A stretch of 64,000 bases of DNA from assembly GCA_030248135.1 (NCBI GenBank), contig JASANC010003542.1, forward strand, positions 53,012 to 117,011, read 5' to 3'. The notes beneath the pieces were generated by a model. It ran no database searches. It was given only the letters and a program-made list of their open reading frames with translations, and was not told where the DNA came from. Position numbers and translations under genes: made by a program. This stretch comes from Theristus sp. LFF4_11 (Eukaryota; Nematoda; Chromadorea; Monhysterida; Xyalidae). This document shows, piece by piece, positions 37,531 to 47,600 of this stretch; the stretch's first letter is position 1; every line of letters begins with the position of its first letter.

Positions 37531-38090
37531 GTGAAGGGGCACCGTGCCACCCCCCTAAAACCGGGCACCCCGCATCGGACCCCCCCCCTCCTCGAAAATT
37601 TGGCCGACACCCCCCCACACCCCCATGAAATTTTGTCTGGCGGAGACCCCTCCACCCAAAATTTTCTGCACACCCTAAAATTTTTTTCGAAAATCATGAT
37701 TTTTTGTCTATAAAGTCCATAATATAAGCTGAATATATGATAACTTGACCATCTTCATTGTAATTTGAAAGATTTTGCAGCAAAATTTAGCGTTTTTCCT
37801 TCAAAATTTAAGCGAAAAAATATCATGAGGGGGGGTGGGGGGGTGGACCCCCCACAGAAAATTTTGAAAAAATGCACCCCCCATAGGACCCCCATGGGGG
37901 GGTCCCACGTTACCATAGTTTGGACCCCCCATAGTTGTTCTAGGGGGGGGGGAGCCGGGAGCCTGGGGGGGCCGGCCCCCTCCAAAAATTTTCGAATCTA
38001 TCTCTATCAGAAAGGTTTTTGTCTTCGAAGACATAAAATAAGTGGTTAAATCAGAAACAAATCGAATTGAATGCTAAAACAGCTGAAAAT
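37531..38090. mobile_element. Truncated family B copy followed by a family D fragment
   Basis: 37531-37927 repeats the middle of family B (GGCACCGTGCC through GGTTTGGACCCCCC-like sequence) without its termini. From about 37929 the family D end CATAGTTGTTCTAG begins, continuing through AATTTTCGAATCTATCTC to about 38090, where it stops abruptly. Confidence 0.7.
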
Positions 38091-38097
38091 TTTAATT

Positions 38098-38235
38098 GGT
38101 ACCGGATCGACCGAGTACCGGATCGACCAGGTACCGGATTGACCGCCCCAGAATATTTGCTGGTACTGGATCGACCGGTACCCGACCGACCGGTACCCGA
38201 TCGACCGTACCGGATCGACCGGTACCGGATCGACC
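38098..38235 (+). repeat. Minisatellite of GGTACCGGATCGACC units
   Basis: About nine imperfect copies of a 14-15 bp unit (GGTACCGGATCGACC and variants GGTACCCGACCGACC, GAGTACCGGATCGACC), interrupted once by a roughly 25-bp non-repeat segment around 38142-38160. Low-complexity frames through it are artefacts. Confidence 0.9.
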
Positions 38236-38491
38236 GCATGCCATAACAACACAATCATTATCAAATAAAAACCTTCATTGCTTAAATTCCGCAATCAAAG
38301 CGATGGCTTCTTTCTTCGAATCGGTTGCTTTTGCTGAGATTCTCGACAAGCTCGACGATAAACTTGCGGACTTCCGCCGATGTCTTATTTGTGCATCTTC
38401 TGTTGTGTGGATGATGGATCACCTCATTCTAATTCCAAACAGAAAGCCTAACTGCAAACAAAAATTTTCGATTTGATCTAACATGTTTTAT

Positions 38492-39954
38492 AGTAGATAA
38501 TACGTCATTATTCATGTGATCTGTGATATATAACCATGCTTTAGTATTGTCCGAAGAGAGTCAGTAGTTAGATAGTTTCGTACAGACATAAAACCTTTTT
38601 GTGGTGAGCCGACTGAAGAACAAGCGCCAAGGCGGTCATCGTGACCGACCTTCGGCTTTCTGAGGAGTCAGGTTGCTGCTGTTGTGTGTGGTGATAGTTT
38701 TGTTGTCGCTTTATGCCCAAAGAGGTGCGACTTAAAAAGGGAAGAATCGATACAATGGCTGATGAACCGTGTGGTCTCGGCAAAGATGGCAGTTATTTGG
38801 TGCAAAGATGAATACTGGTCTGAATATGGCTACGGTGAAGATATGGCGTTGATCCGATACGGTTGTTGTTCAAAAGAAGAGAAAAGGGTAATCGACTGCT
38901 ACGCCAACAACTTCATGCGCGAAGTGGAAGCAGGATTACGGTGGTTCGTCCAGTTCTTTGATTTTGTGGCGTGGACCATGCCGAGAATGATGGAAGTAGA
39001 AAAAGAAAAAAAGAAACACCGAGCAACAGAAGTAGCCTTGAAAGTGAAAAAGAAAAAAGTTCAGCGAATAATAATGAAGGAACAGTTGCCAAAGAAGATT
39101 GTAGCAATGAAGATTAGAGAAAGGAAAGTGAAGAAAGTTGTGAAGATGAAGAAGTGTGAACCAATTGAAGCCAAAGAATCGTCAGTTGAGCAGGAAGAGA
39201 AGCCAGTGAAGAGGATTGAAGTAGCGTCGGTAGAAGTTCTGAGTGCGGTAGAAATTGAAACAGCAAGATTAGAAGAGGTTGCTCCTGCTGAAGTTCAGAA
39301 GTGCGAAAAGTTTGAGAAGATCAGTTTACCCCCTCCTATTGAACCCTCATCCCCACGTATTCTCTTTCGTCGAGTCGGCTTTGTTGATGTGCGACGGCAA
39401 GTGTGGCAGCGTGAGCAGCAACCGTGTTGTCGGTCGATTGGGCAGCGCTGTCATGATGTTCGTTCAGTTGATGTGGTCCAGCCGTGGCAATGTGGCGTGG
39501 TGCGATGTGTTCAAAGGCAGTGCCGATTCGGGCGTCACGTTCGCGGCTCAGGAATCCGGTCGCCAACGATGATCAGTGGGTGCAGTTCAAGGCGTTGGCT
39601 TGGTGCACATGAGCGCAGTTCAGGGTTCCGTTCGCCAACGATGTTGATCAACGTTCCGTGCACAGGGCGGTACACGTTGTTGTTGATGGGTCGGCACGTG
39701 CGGTCGTCAGCGTTGAAATCACCAACAGTTATGAGTGATTATCAAAGAATCAAAGTGACCAAAAATGACAATTTACCTCCATGATCATATTATTACTTTT
39801 TCAATGTCAACTGCTTTTCCTTCTTTGTTCGTTGAGGAGGGAGAAGTAGATAATAGGTCATTATTCATGTGATCTGTGATATATAACCATGCTTTAGTAT
39901 TGTCCAAAGAGAGTCAGTAGTTAGATAGTTTCGTACAGACATAAAACCTTTTTG
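38492..39954 (+). mobile_element. Complete small LTR retroelement (TRIM-like) with 110-bp LTRs
   Basis: Two 110-bp direct repeats, 38492-38601 and 39845-39954, differ at about two positions (beginning AGTAGATAATA, ending AACCTTTTTG) and contain TATATAA-like and ATAAAA motifs. The whole is bounded by a 5-bp duplication TTTAT (38487-38491 and 39955-39959). TGGTGAGCCGACTGAAG follows the 5' LTR at the primer-binding position, and a purine tract GAGGAGGGAG precedes the 3' LTR at about 39834-39844. At 1463 bp it is far too short for gag-pol, so it is non-autonomous. LTR ends are not the usual TG...CA. It contains one long sense ORF, listed separately. Confidence 0.88.
38762..39784 (+). CDS. Unrecognised 340-residue ORF inside the TRIM-like element
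   Basis: ATG 38762 is the first in-frame ATG; the frame stays open to TGA 39782-39784 and fills most of the internal region. The protein starts MNRVVSAKMAVIWCKDEYW, has a strongly basic/acidic middle rich in K, E and V (likely helical), then an arginine- and cysteine-rich part and three similar C-terminal motifs: RGSGIRSPTM, RSSGFRSPTM and RSSALKSPTV. I do not recognise gag, protease, reverse transcriptase or integrase motifs. It may be a divergent gag-like or captured sequence; an open frame this long in an LTR element suggests recent activity or selection. The minus strand also holds a partial frame beginning VGDFNADDRTC, which ends at a stop. Confidence 0.55.
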   Translation: MNRVVSAKMAVIWCKDEYWSEYGYGEDMALIRYGCCSKEEKRVIDCYANNFMREVEAGLRWFVQFFDFVAWTMPRMMEVEKEKKKHRATEVALKVKKKKVQRIIMKEQLPKKIVAMKIRERKVKKVVKMKKCEPIEAKESSVEQEEKPVKRIEVASVEVLSAVEIETARLEEVAPAEVQKCEKFEKISLPPPIEPSSPRILFRRVGFVDVRRQVWQREQQPCCRSIGQRCHDVRSVDVVQPWQCGVVRCVQRQCRFGRHVRGSGIRSPTMISGCSSRRWLGAHERSSGFRSPTMLINVPCTGRYTLLLMGRHVRSSALKSPTVMSDYQRIKVTKNDNLPP

Positions 39955-40199
39955 TTTATTTTTCGAATTCGAAATACTCCGATTTTATTTACGAAGGCAA
40001 ACTAAACACCAATCATTGCGCTCCAGCAACAACCGCCGAAACAGCTGTTTTTGACAAAAAAACTATTTGAAATTTCTTCCATGTTGATGTGAAACCTCGG
40101 TCAAGCGCCAAGCACAAAATGAATATTGCAGAACCAAAGTTTACATGCAAATCTGTTTCTGCAAGTTACAGGTACACACCCCCCCAGAGCACCCGAGAC

Positions 40200-40909
40200 T
40201 AGGGTTGTTAAACAAAAATGAAAATTTAAAAAAAAGTGATTAAAAAAAAAACAAAAATGCCGATTTTTTTTTAATTCGAAAAATTTTCCTCTAATATGCT
40301 CTGAAAACCTCAATTTTGGCACAATTTTTCGAAAGTTCAACAAAAATTTTCTTTGATTATACCTCGTAAAACCTTTAGCAGTCGATTTTGGGCCGTTTTA
40401 CCGACTGATTTTAGGCTACGACAACATCTGCGATGAAGTTTTTGAGCGTCCCAAAGCTTGGCCTACCATTTCCGATGCAGATAAGGTGACGATTCGCCTC
40501 GCAGAGCGTCCGATTGTGCTCGCTGCGGCTCCGTTTGCAAGCGCTACGTTGTCTGGTTGCTTGCTGCTTCGTGTCGTGTCGTCGCGACACCATCAGAAGA
40601 ATTGATCGAATTTCAAGGCGGTATGTTTGTCTTCACTTTAGCATTAGTTTAGCTGGGGACAATTAGTGACGTTTTGGAGGTCAAAACACAAGAAGAGGCA
40701 TGGTGACGGTTTGGAAAAGGGGTAATTGAGGTCACCAAAACAAAATCTGCAAAGTTCCGCCATACGGGAGTCATTCGGGAGGCGCTTGCATATCATATGT
40801 GGTTCTTCGGACTCCCTGATTGATTTAGCACAACTTTGATTTTTGAAATTTTTTTTTAAATTTAAAAAAAAACAAAAATGACGATTTTTGTTTTTTTTAA
40901 CAACCCTAC
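40200..40909 (+). mobile_element. Family A hAT-like MITE copy 1 (TAGGGTTGTTAAAC ends)
   Basis: Inverted ends TAGGGTTGTTAAACAAAAAT and ATTTTTG...TTAACAACCCTA. The left 8 bp CCCGAGAC (40192-40199) recur at 41481-41488, beyond element B2, which has inserted into the last bases of this element. Interior: poly-A/T flanks, a conserved CTCTGAAAACCTCAATTTTG block, and a GC-richer core (GCCTCGCAGAGCGTCCGATT). Copy 2 at 45072 is nearly identical. The interior frames have no recognisable domain. Confidence 0.85.
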
Positions 40910-41473
40910 CAGTACCGTGGGCGAGGGGGGGTGGGGGGGGGTACACCCCCCCCAGAGCACCAGAGACCGTCGGGTGGGGGGGGTGGGGGGGCACCGTGCC
41001 ACCCCCCCCTAAAACCGGGCACCCCCCCCCCCCATCGGACCCCCCCCTCGAAAATTTGGCCGACACCCCCCCCCACACCCCCCATGAAATTTTGTCTGGC
41101 GGAGAACCCCCCAAAATTTTCCGTACACACTAAATTTTTTTTCGAAAATCATGATTTTTTGTCTATAAAGTCCATAATATAAGCTGAATATATGATAACT
41201 TGACCATCTTCATTGTAATTTCAACGATTTTGCAGCAAAATTTAGCGTTTTTCCTTCAAAATTTAAGCGAAAAATTATCATGGGGGGTGGGGGGGGGTGG
41301 ACCCCCCCCCACAGAAAATTTTGAAAAAACGCACCCCCCCCCATGGGACCCCCATGGGGGGGGGGTCCCACGTTACCATAGGTTGGACCCCCCCTCACTT
41401 TTTGGTCGGCACCCCCCCCCCCCCACGGCACCATACCCCCCCCTTCGAAAATTGTTTTGGGCCCACGGTACTG
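40910..41473 (+). mobile_element. Family B element copy 2, 8-bp duplication AACCCTAC
   Basis: Starts CAGTACCGTGGGC and ends GCCCACGGTACTG. Flanked by AACCCTAC at 40902-40909 and 41474-41481, created from the end of family A copy 1. Forms the left arm of a long palindrome with copy 3. C/G runs of up to about 15 bases. No ORF of merit. Confidence 0.9.
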
Positions 41474-41496
41474 AACCCTACCCGAGACCTCCGCGT

Positions 41497-42056
41497 CAGT
41501 ACCGTGGGCCCAAAACAATTTTCGAAGGGGGGGGTATGGTGCCGTGGGGGGGGGGGGGGGGCCGCCCAAAAAGTGAGGGGGTCCAACCTATGGTAACGTG
41601 GGACCCCCCCATGGGGTTCCATGGGGGGGTGCATTTTTTCAAAATTTTCTGTGGGGGAAGGGGTCCACCCCCCTACCCCCCCATGATAATTTTTCGCTTA
41701 AATTTTGAAGGAAAAACGCTAAATTTTGCTGCAAAATCGTTGAAATTACAATGAAGATGGTCAAGTTATCATATATTCATCTTATATTATGGACTTTATA
41801 GACAAAAAATCATGATTTTCGAAAAAAATTTTAGGGTGTACGGAAATTTTTGGGGGGGGGTCTCCGCCAGACAAAATTTCATGGGGGGTGTTAGGGGGGT
41901 GTCGGCCAAATTTTCGAGGGGGGGGGTCCGATGGGGGGGTGCCCGGTTTTAGGGGGGGGTGGCACGGTGCCCCCCCCACCCCCCCACCCGACGGTCTCTG
42001 GTGCTCTGGGGCTGGGGGGTGTGTACCCCCACCCCCCCCCCACGCCCACGGTACTG
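41497..42056 (-). mobile_element. Family B element copy 3 (inverted), 8-bp duplication CTCCGCGT
   Basis: 560 bp, opposite orientation to copy 2 and separated from it by only 23 bp. Flanked by CTCCGCGT at 41489-41496 and 42057-42064. Copies 2 and 3 together make an inverted repeat of more than 1.1 kb. Confidence 0.9.
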
Positions 42057-42122
42057 CTCCGCGTGGGGGGGGGGTGGGGGGGGGGTCACGCGACACCCAC
42101 CCCCCAAAACCTGACACTGGAC

Positions 42123-43712
42123 CAGTAGCGAAAGCGGGACCTCGGGTGAGGGGGGGGGGTGTTTGCCTAATTTTAGAGGGGGGGTCAGGTGCCTTCTAGG
42201 TGAGGGGGGGTGCACGGGCAGCAAATTTTCCTGAGGGGGGGGGGTGCACTGGCAGAAAAATTTCGTGAGGGGGGGTGCACGGGATCGCACGGGTAATACC
42301 AAATTTTTGCCTTAGAAAAACACAGAAATTCTTGTAAAATACAGAATATTTTGTGCAAACAAGCTGCTTGTTTGGTTAGAAACAACAAAATATATGCAGG
42401 GACAGACAAAAACGTCAAGAAAAATGCAAAAATTACGGTATTTTTAGAAAAAATTGAGAAGAGATTGACCACCGTGAGGGGGGGGGGGGGGGTGCGATCC
42501 CGTGTTTTCTCGCGGAGGGGGGTGGGGGGGAGTCTAGTACCCGTGTCGAGGTAAAGGGGGGGAGGGGGGGTACACGGGTATCTGCCCGTGCACGGGCAGG
42601 ATTTTCGGCTGAGGGGGGGGGGGGTGGACCGAGGGTTAGGGGCTTTGAAAAAAAATATTTTTTTTATTTTTTTTTTTGTTTTTTTTTAAATTTGGATTTT
42701 TTTTTTCAAACTTAAAAAAAATTTGAAAAATTTTTCTTCTACTTTGCTCTGAAAATTCGATTTATGGCATAATTTTTTGAAAGTTCAAACCAAATTTTCT
42801 TCCCAACTTCTTTGTGTGCTTAGGTACATGTCATTATTTGGTCATTTTGACCGACGTACTCCATGTTTTTCGATTTGGATGACTTCTAGAGTCAATTTTT
42901 AGCGTTGAAATGACTTAACTGAATTGAAATATCGTTTCAGAAATCGTTTTCTTGCAACTTAGAACATGTTTTTTCAGTCGGTAGGCCATGAGATGAACAT
43001 GATATTTTGTTGATTGGCGTATGTTATAGGTCTACAATGGAGTTGTGCGATATATTGTTAAACAATTGGAGCGGAGATGTTGGTTAATACCACATCACAC
43101 GACCGTTTTTCAGATACCCGATAACATGGCCACATGTTAAAACTTGCGTGCTGAGCTAAACTAACGTGTTAAACTTGCGTCTGTCAGTTGCCCGCAACGT
43201 GATCGCGAAATCATGGTACGTGTTTTCGATACGATGATTTGAAGAGTGGGCTCTCGCCATGTGGCAGATAGCATAGCTGGTTGAACCTGAAAGTAAGTGT
43301 CTTGGGGGGGGGGGGGCGACCGAGTCGACAGGGGTTGCCGACTTAGCTACAGCAAACAGGAATTTTTGAACACAGTCAAATTTTGGTAATTTTCTAAAGA
43401 GGAACAACTAAGAACGGTTCAATATTCAAGTACACGTCGAAAATTGTCCTGTTTTACTGTTGAAAATGCAACTTTCCCTCTATGAAATGGACATAATTTC
43501 AATAAAACACGATTTTCGCTCTTATAGTTTTCCGGATCGTTCTGAAAATAGTCTAGATGAACTCAGCTCGACGAGACGCTTCGAACAAACCTAACTTGTA
43601 AAAAAAAATTTTTTTTTAAATTTTTTTTTAAATTAAAAAAAAAAATCCGGATTTTTTTTCCCCCTAACCCTAGGTGGACCCCCCCCCACCCCCCCCCGCA
43701 CTTTCGCTACTG
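42123..43712 (-). mobile_element. Family C element copy 2, interrupted by element F; duplication CACTGGAC
   Basis: Begins CAGTAGCGAAAGCGGGAC and ends CTTTCGCTACTG at 43712, in the opposite orientation to C1. Flanked by CACTGGAC at 42115-42122 and 43713-43720. Element F (42631-43672) splits it near its far end. Confidence 0.87.
42631..43672. mobile_element. Element F, hAT-like, inserted in family C copy 2; duplication GGTGGACC
   Basis: 1042 bp, ends GAGGGTTAGGGG and CCCCTAACCCTA, flanked by GGTGGACC at 42623-42630 and 43673-43680. Poly-T/A subterminal tracts and a GCTCTGAAAATTCGATTTAT block relate it to family A. No transposase is visible; a G-run interrupts the core at about 43303-43317. Confidence 0.87.
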
Positions 43713-43729
43713 CACTGGACCATCCACAC

Positions 43730-44296
43730 CAGTACCGTGGGCGAGGGGGAGGTGGGGGGGTACACCCCCCCAGAGCACCAGAGACCGTCGGGTGGGGGGG
43801 GGGGGACGGGCACCGTTCCCACCCCCCCCCCAAAACCGGGCAACCCCCCCCCCCATCGGACCCCCCCTCGCAAATTTGGCCGACACCCCCCCCCCACACA
43901 CCCCCTGAAATTTTGTCTGGCGGAGACCCCCCCCCCAAAATTTTCCGTACACCCTAAAATTTTTTTCGAAAATCATGATTTTTTGTCTATAAAGTCCATA
44001 ATATAAGCTGAATATATGATAACTTGACCATCTTCATTGTAATTTCAACGATTTTGCAGCAAAATTTAGCGTTTTTCCTTCAAAATTTAAGCGAAAAATT
44101 ATCATGGGGGGGGGGTGTGGAAGTGGACCCCCCCACAGAAAATTTTGAAAAAATGCACCCCCCATGGGACCCCCATGGGGGGGTCCCACGTTACCATAGG
44201 TTGGACCCCCCCTCACTTTTTGGTCGGCACCCGGACCCCCCCCCACGGCACCATACCCCCCCCCCCTTCGAAAATTGTTTTGGGCCCACGGTACTG
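43730..44296 (+). mobile_element. Family B element copy 4, duplication ATCCACAC
   Basis: 567 bp from CAGTACCGTGGGCGAG to GGGCCCACGGTACTG. Flanked by ATCCACAC at 43722-43729 and 44297-44304. It lies 17 bp from the end of the family C copy. Confidence 0.9.
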
Positions 44297-44334
44297 ATCC
44301 ACACCCCCCCCTCGAAATTTGCTAGACACCCCAC

Positions 44335-44810
44335 CATAGTTGTTCCAGAGCCGAGGGGTTGGGGGGCCGATATAGATAGCTGGAGCAAATTTTCCAGATA
44401 GATAGATAGCTGGAAAATTTTGGGGGGGCCGCGGGGGGGGGCCATGTGACTTTGGGGGGGGGGCGGTCAAAATTTTTAAATTTGATAGATAGATAGCTAA
44501 AACGCTAAAAAGCTATAAAAACAGCAAAATAATGCTAAAAATACACTAAAAATCGAGTATAAACGCATATTTTACCTAAAATTAGCGAAATTTTCAAGAA
44601 TTACGAGCAAAAATGGTCAATTTTGGTCAAAAATTGACTAATTTTGTGTCTTCGAAGACAAAATTTTTCAGACAGATAGCTGGCTGAGAAATTTTTTTAG
44701 ATAGATAATAGCTGAGCCGAAAAAACCTGTCTGATAGAGATAGATTCGAAAATTTTTTGGGGGGGGCCGGCCCGGCCCCCCCAGGCCCCCCCCCCCCTAG
44801 AACAACTATG
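44335..44810 (+). mobile_element. Family D element copy 1, duplication CACCCCAC
   Basis: 476 bp with ends CATAGTTGTTCCAGAG and CTAGAACAACTATG. Flanked by CACCCCAC at 44327-44334 and 44811-44818. Contains GATA microsatellite runs (GATAGATAGATAGCT), G runs and a TCTTCGAAGACA palindrome. Non-coding. Confidence 0.9.
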
Positions 44811-44864
44811 CACCCCACCCACCCCCCCCCCCTACATGGACCTAAGTAACAGTGACACCCCCCA

Positions 44865-45832
44865 GTGACTAAAAATTTTTAGTGTATTTTTAGCATTATT
44901 TTGCTGTTTTTATAGCCTTTTAGCGTTTTAGGTATCTATCTATCAAATTTCAAAATTTTGGCCGCCCCCCCCCCCCCAAAGTCACATGCCCCCCCGCGGC
45001 CCCCCCCAAAATTTTCCAGCTATCTATCTATCTGGAAAGTTTGCTCCAGCTATCTATATCGGCCCCCCAACTAGGGTTGTTAAACAAAAATGAAAATTTT
45101 TTTTTTTAAAAAAAGTGATTAAAAAAAACAAAAATGCCGATTTTTAAAAAAAAAAAAAAATTCGAAAAATTTTCCTCTAATATGCTCTGAAAACCTCAAT
45201 TTTGGCACAATTTTTCGAAAGTTCAACAAAAATTTTCTTTGATTATACCTCGTAAAACCTTTAGCAGTCGATTTTGGGCCGTTTTACCGACTGATTTTAG
45301 GCTTCGACAACATCTGCGATGAAGTTTTTGAGCGTCCCAAAGCTTAGCCTACCATTTCCGATGCAGATAAGGTGACGATTCGCCTCGCAGAGCGTCCGAT
45401 TGTGCTCGCTGCTCCGTTTGCAAGCGCTACGTTGTCTGGTTGCTGCTTCGTGTCGTGTCGTCGCGACACCATCAGAAGAATTGATCGAATTTCAAGGCGG
45501 TATGTTTGTCTTCACTTTAGCATTAGCTTAGCTGGGGACAATTAGTGACGTTTTGGAGGTCAAAACACAAGAAGAGGCATGGTGACGGTTTGGAAAAGGG
45601 GTAATTGAGGTCACCAAAACAAAATCTGCAAAGTTCCGCCATACGGGAGTCATTCGGGAGGCGCATGCATATCATATGTGGTTCTTCGGACTCCCTGATT
45701 GATTTAGCACAACTTTGATTTTTGAAATTTTTTTTTTTTAAAAAAAATTTTTTTTTTAAAAAAAAACAAAAATGACGATTTTTGTTTTTTTTAACAACCC
45801 TACCCCCAACCCCTCGGCTCTGGAACAACTAT
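44865..45832 (-). mobile_element. Family D element copy 2 (inverted, truncated), host of family A copy 2
   Basis: Reads as the reverse complement of copy 1 from about 44865, is split by family A copy 2 (45072-45802), and ends at 45832 with GGAACAACTATG. The other terminus is missing. Confidence 0.8.
45072..45802 (+). mobile_element. Family A hAT-like MITE copy 2, duplication CCCCCAAC
   Basis: 731 bp from TAGGGTTGTTAAAC to TTAACAACCCTA. Flanked by CCCCCAAC at 45064-45071 and 45803-45810; uninterrupted family D copies carry this stretch once. About 700 bp are nearly identical to copy 1, implying recent movement or exchange. Confidence 0.92.
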
Positions 45833-45888
45833 GGCCCGTCTCCGCCGGAGTTTGGTACCTTCGGGTTTCCGGAACCGGCGCGCGTATA

Positions 45889-46341
45889 CCGTATTACCTC
45901 TATTAAACCCCCCCCCCCCCAAAATTAAACCCCCCCCCCAAAAAATAAACCCCCACCCCCTCGACAAGATTACAAAATATACCCCCCCCAAAAAAAAAAC
46001 ACATGGGGGATTATTGAAAACTGTTTGAAACACATACCCAGCGAATTCAGTGGCTGGTTGCAGTGAAAATGATGAAATTGTGCTACCAAAGGCCCCAAAT
46101 GGATGAGTTAATGGTAATTTCATCACAAAAGGCTGTTGTAAAAGAAAATTTCTGTGTAGAGTAGAAGTTTCTGCGACTTCCTTCCTGCCATGGAAGGTAT
46201 TTTTGCCATTTTGCCCACTCCTAAAAATGGTTTCCAAATAAACCCCCCCCCCCAAAATAAAGCCCCCCCAAAAATAAACCCCCACCCCCAGAAGTCGCTG
46301 AAGAAATAAACCCCCATGGGGGTTTATTAGAGGTAATACGG
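45889..46341. mobile_element. MITE with CCGTATTACCTC ends and TA target site
   Basis: Inverted ends CCGTATTACCTCTATTAAAC and GTTTATTAGAGGTAATACGG, with TA on both sides (45887-45888, 46342-46343). Several AATAAACCCCC blocks in both orientations, one with a C8 run. Resembles the 16.7-kb MITE in using CCGTA termini and TA; pogo/Tigger-type by resemblance. Confidence 0.8.
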
Positions 46342-46343
46342 TA

Positions 46344-47600
46344 ATTAAATTTAAAAAAAATGATGCCTCCCCAAGACGGACATGCTGTTCCTTGTTTGGT
46401 TTGGTTCCCTTTATCAACCGATGCAACATTTTCATCCCTTGTTATTGTCGCTGTTGATTGCTGCGCAACACACCTAAGCGGGTCAAAAGCCTTCCAGAAT
46501 GTGTTTCACGTTCGTCACTACTATTTATCCTTCAAAAAACAGTAACATCAACATTCCGCATTCGCTGCATACTTTCATTTCATTTTGCGATCAGCTCTGC
46601 GCGTTGGGTTGAGTTAAAACAACAGACAACACAGCGCTCTCCTGTTCGTCGTTTGCACAAGTTTTTAGTTTCGTTTTGTAAAGCTCACTTGCGTGTGCGT
46701 CTGTTGGTCTGATTTTTTTCTCATTTCGCTGCTCTCAATTCGCGACAACTCGTGTGTGGTCTTTTCGACCAAATTTCTGTTCGCCAACATTCGTACCCTC
46801 TGCAACTCGACATATGTTGCGCTTTGAGTAATCGCCTGTTGATCGGCTGTTTTGCGTTTTTTACGTTTTGAATTTGTTCTTCTGCCTGCTGGAAAACATT
46901 CGGCGCATTTTTTGACTCATGTGTTCATTCATCGTCTCAGCGCAGTTTTTAAACCGACTCATTCTTCTGACGGCGTGAGGACTATAATTTTACCACTTGA
47001 CCAGGTTGCAAAACGAAGGAAATGGTTGTTTAACAGCGTTGTCAAATTTTTGCAACCTCTGTTTTGGCTGGTCAAGTTGAACTGGTTGCTTTCTATTTTG
47101 CCTTATCATATAATTTTTGTCTGTATTTTTGTTCACAAATGGCGCCATTCTCTGATAAAAATCTGTTTCAGAAACATTTTGTTACTGTTTTTATACAAAT
47201 TCTATTTGTTTTCAATTGCGATATTTTTTTCAAACTTTGGAATCACATTCTAGAACCTCATCATTGTTTTTGGCCCGGTTGAAAGTTGTTTCTGTTTGGT
47301 GCTCTTCAGTTTATTGTTTGAAATGCAATGAGTTCTTCTTGCCCAATTTTTTTTTCAGGAGCAAATCAATAGCACGTGTAATTTTCGATGTGCACATTCG
47401 AACAACAACCACCGAACATACACTTTTGATTTATTCTTTGACTCCATAAATCGGTCAGCGTAATTCAACCGAGCTCGCAAGTATCTCCTTATTCAATTCA
47501 ATTCCACGATAGTTCGATTAGTGGCAGCTCGGGCCAGGAAGCAGTCGATCAATTTTATAGGAAGCATTTTCGACAAAACAATTCTCGATTGAGTACAACG
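46344..47600. other. 5' flank of the glycogenin gene
   Basis: No gene supported. The frames at 46458-46712 and 46852-47253 are T-rich and lack domains. Promoter elements could not be identified. Confidence 0.4.

Noticed and set aside
36151..37713. Many overlapping open frames rich in P, G, T and H
   Set aside because: They are translations of C/G runs in non-coding family B/C elements, present in several frames and both strands, with no splice or domain support.
39336..39566. Antisense frame within the TRIM-like element, with a VGDFN-like string in another frame
   Set aside because: Orientation is opposite to the LTR, primer-site and polypurine signals; the frame is short and interrupted, so the resemblance to an endonuclease motif is probably chance.
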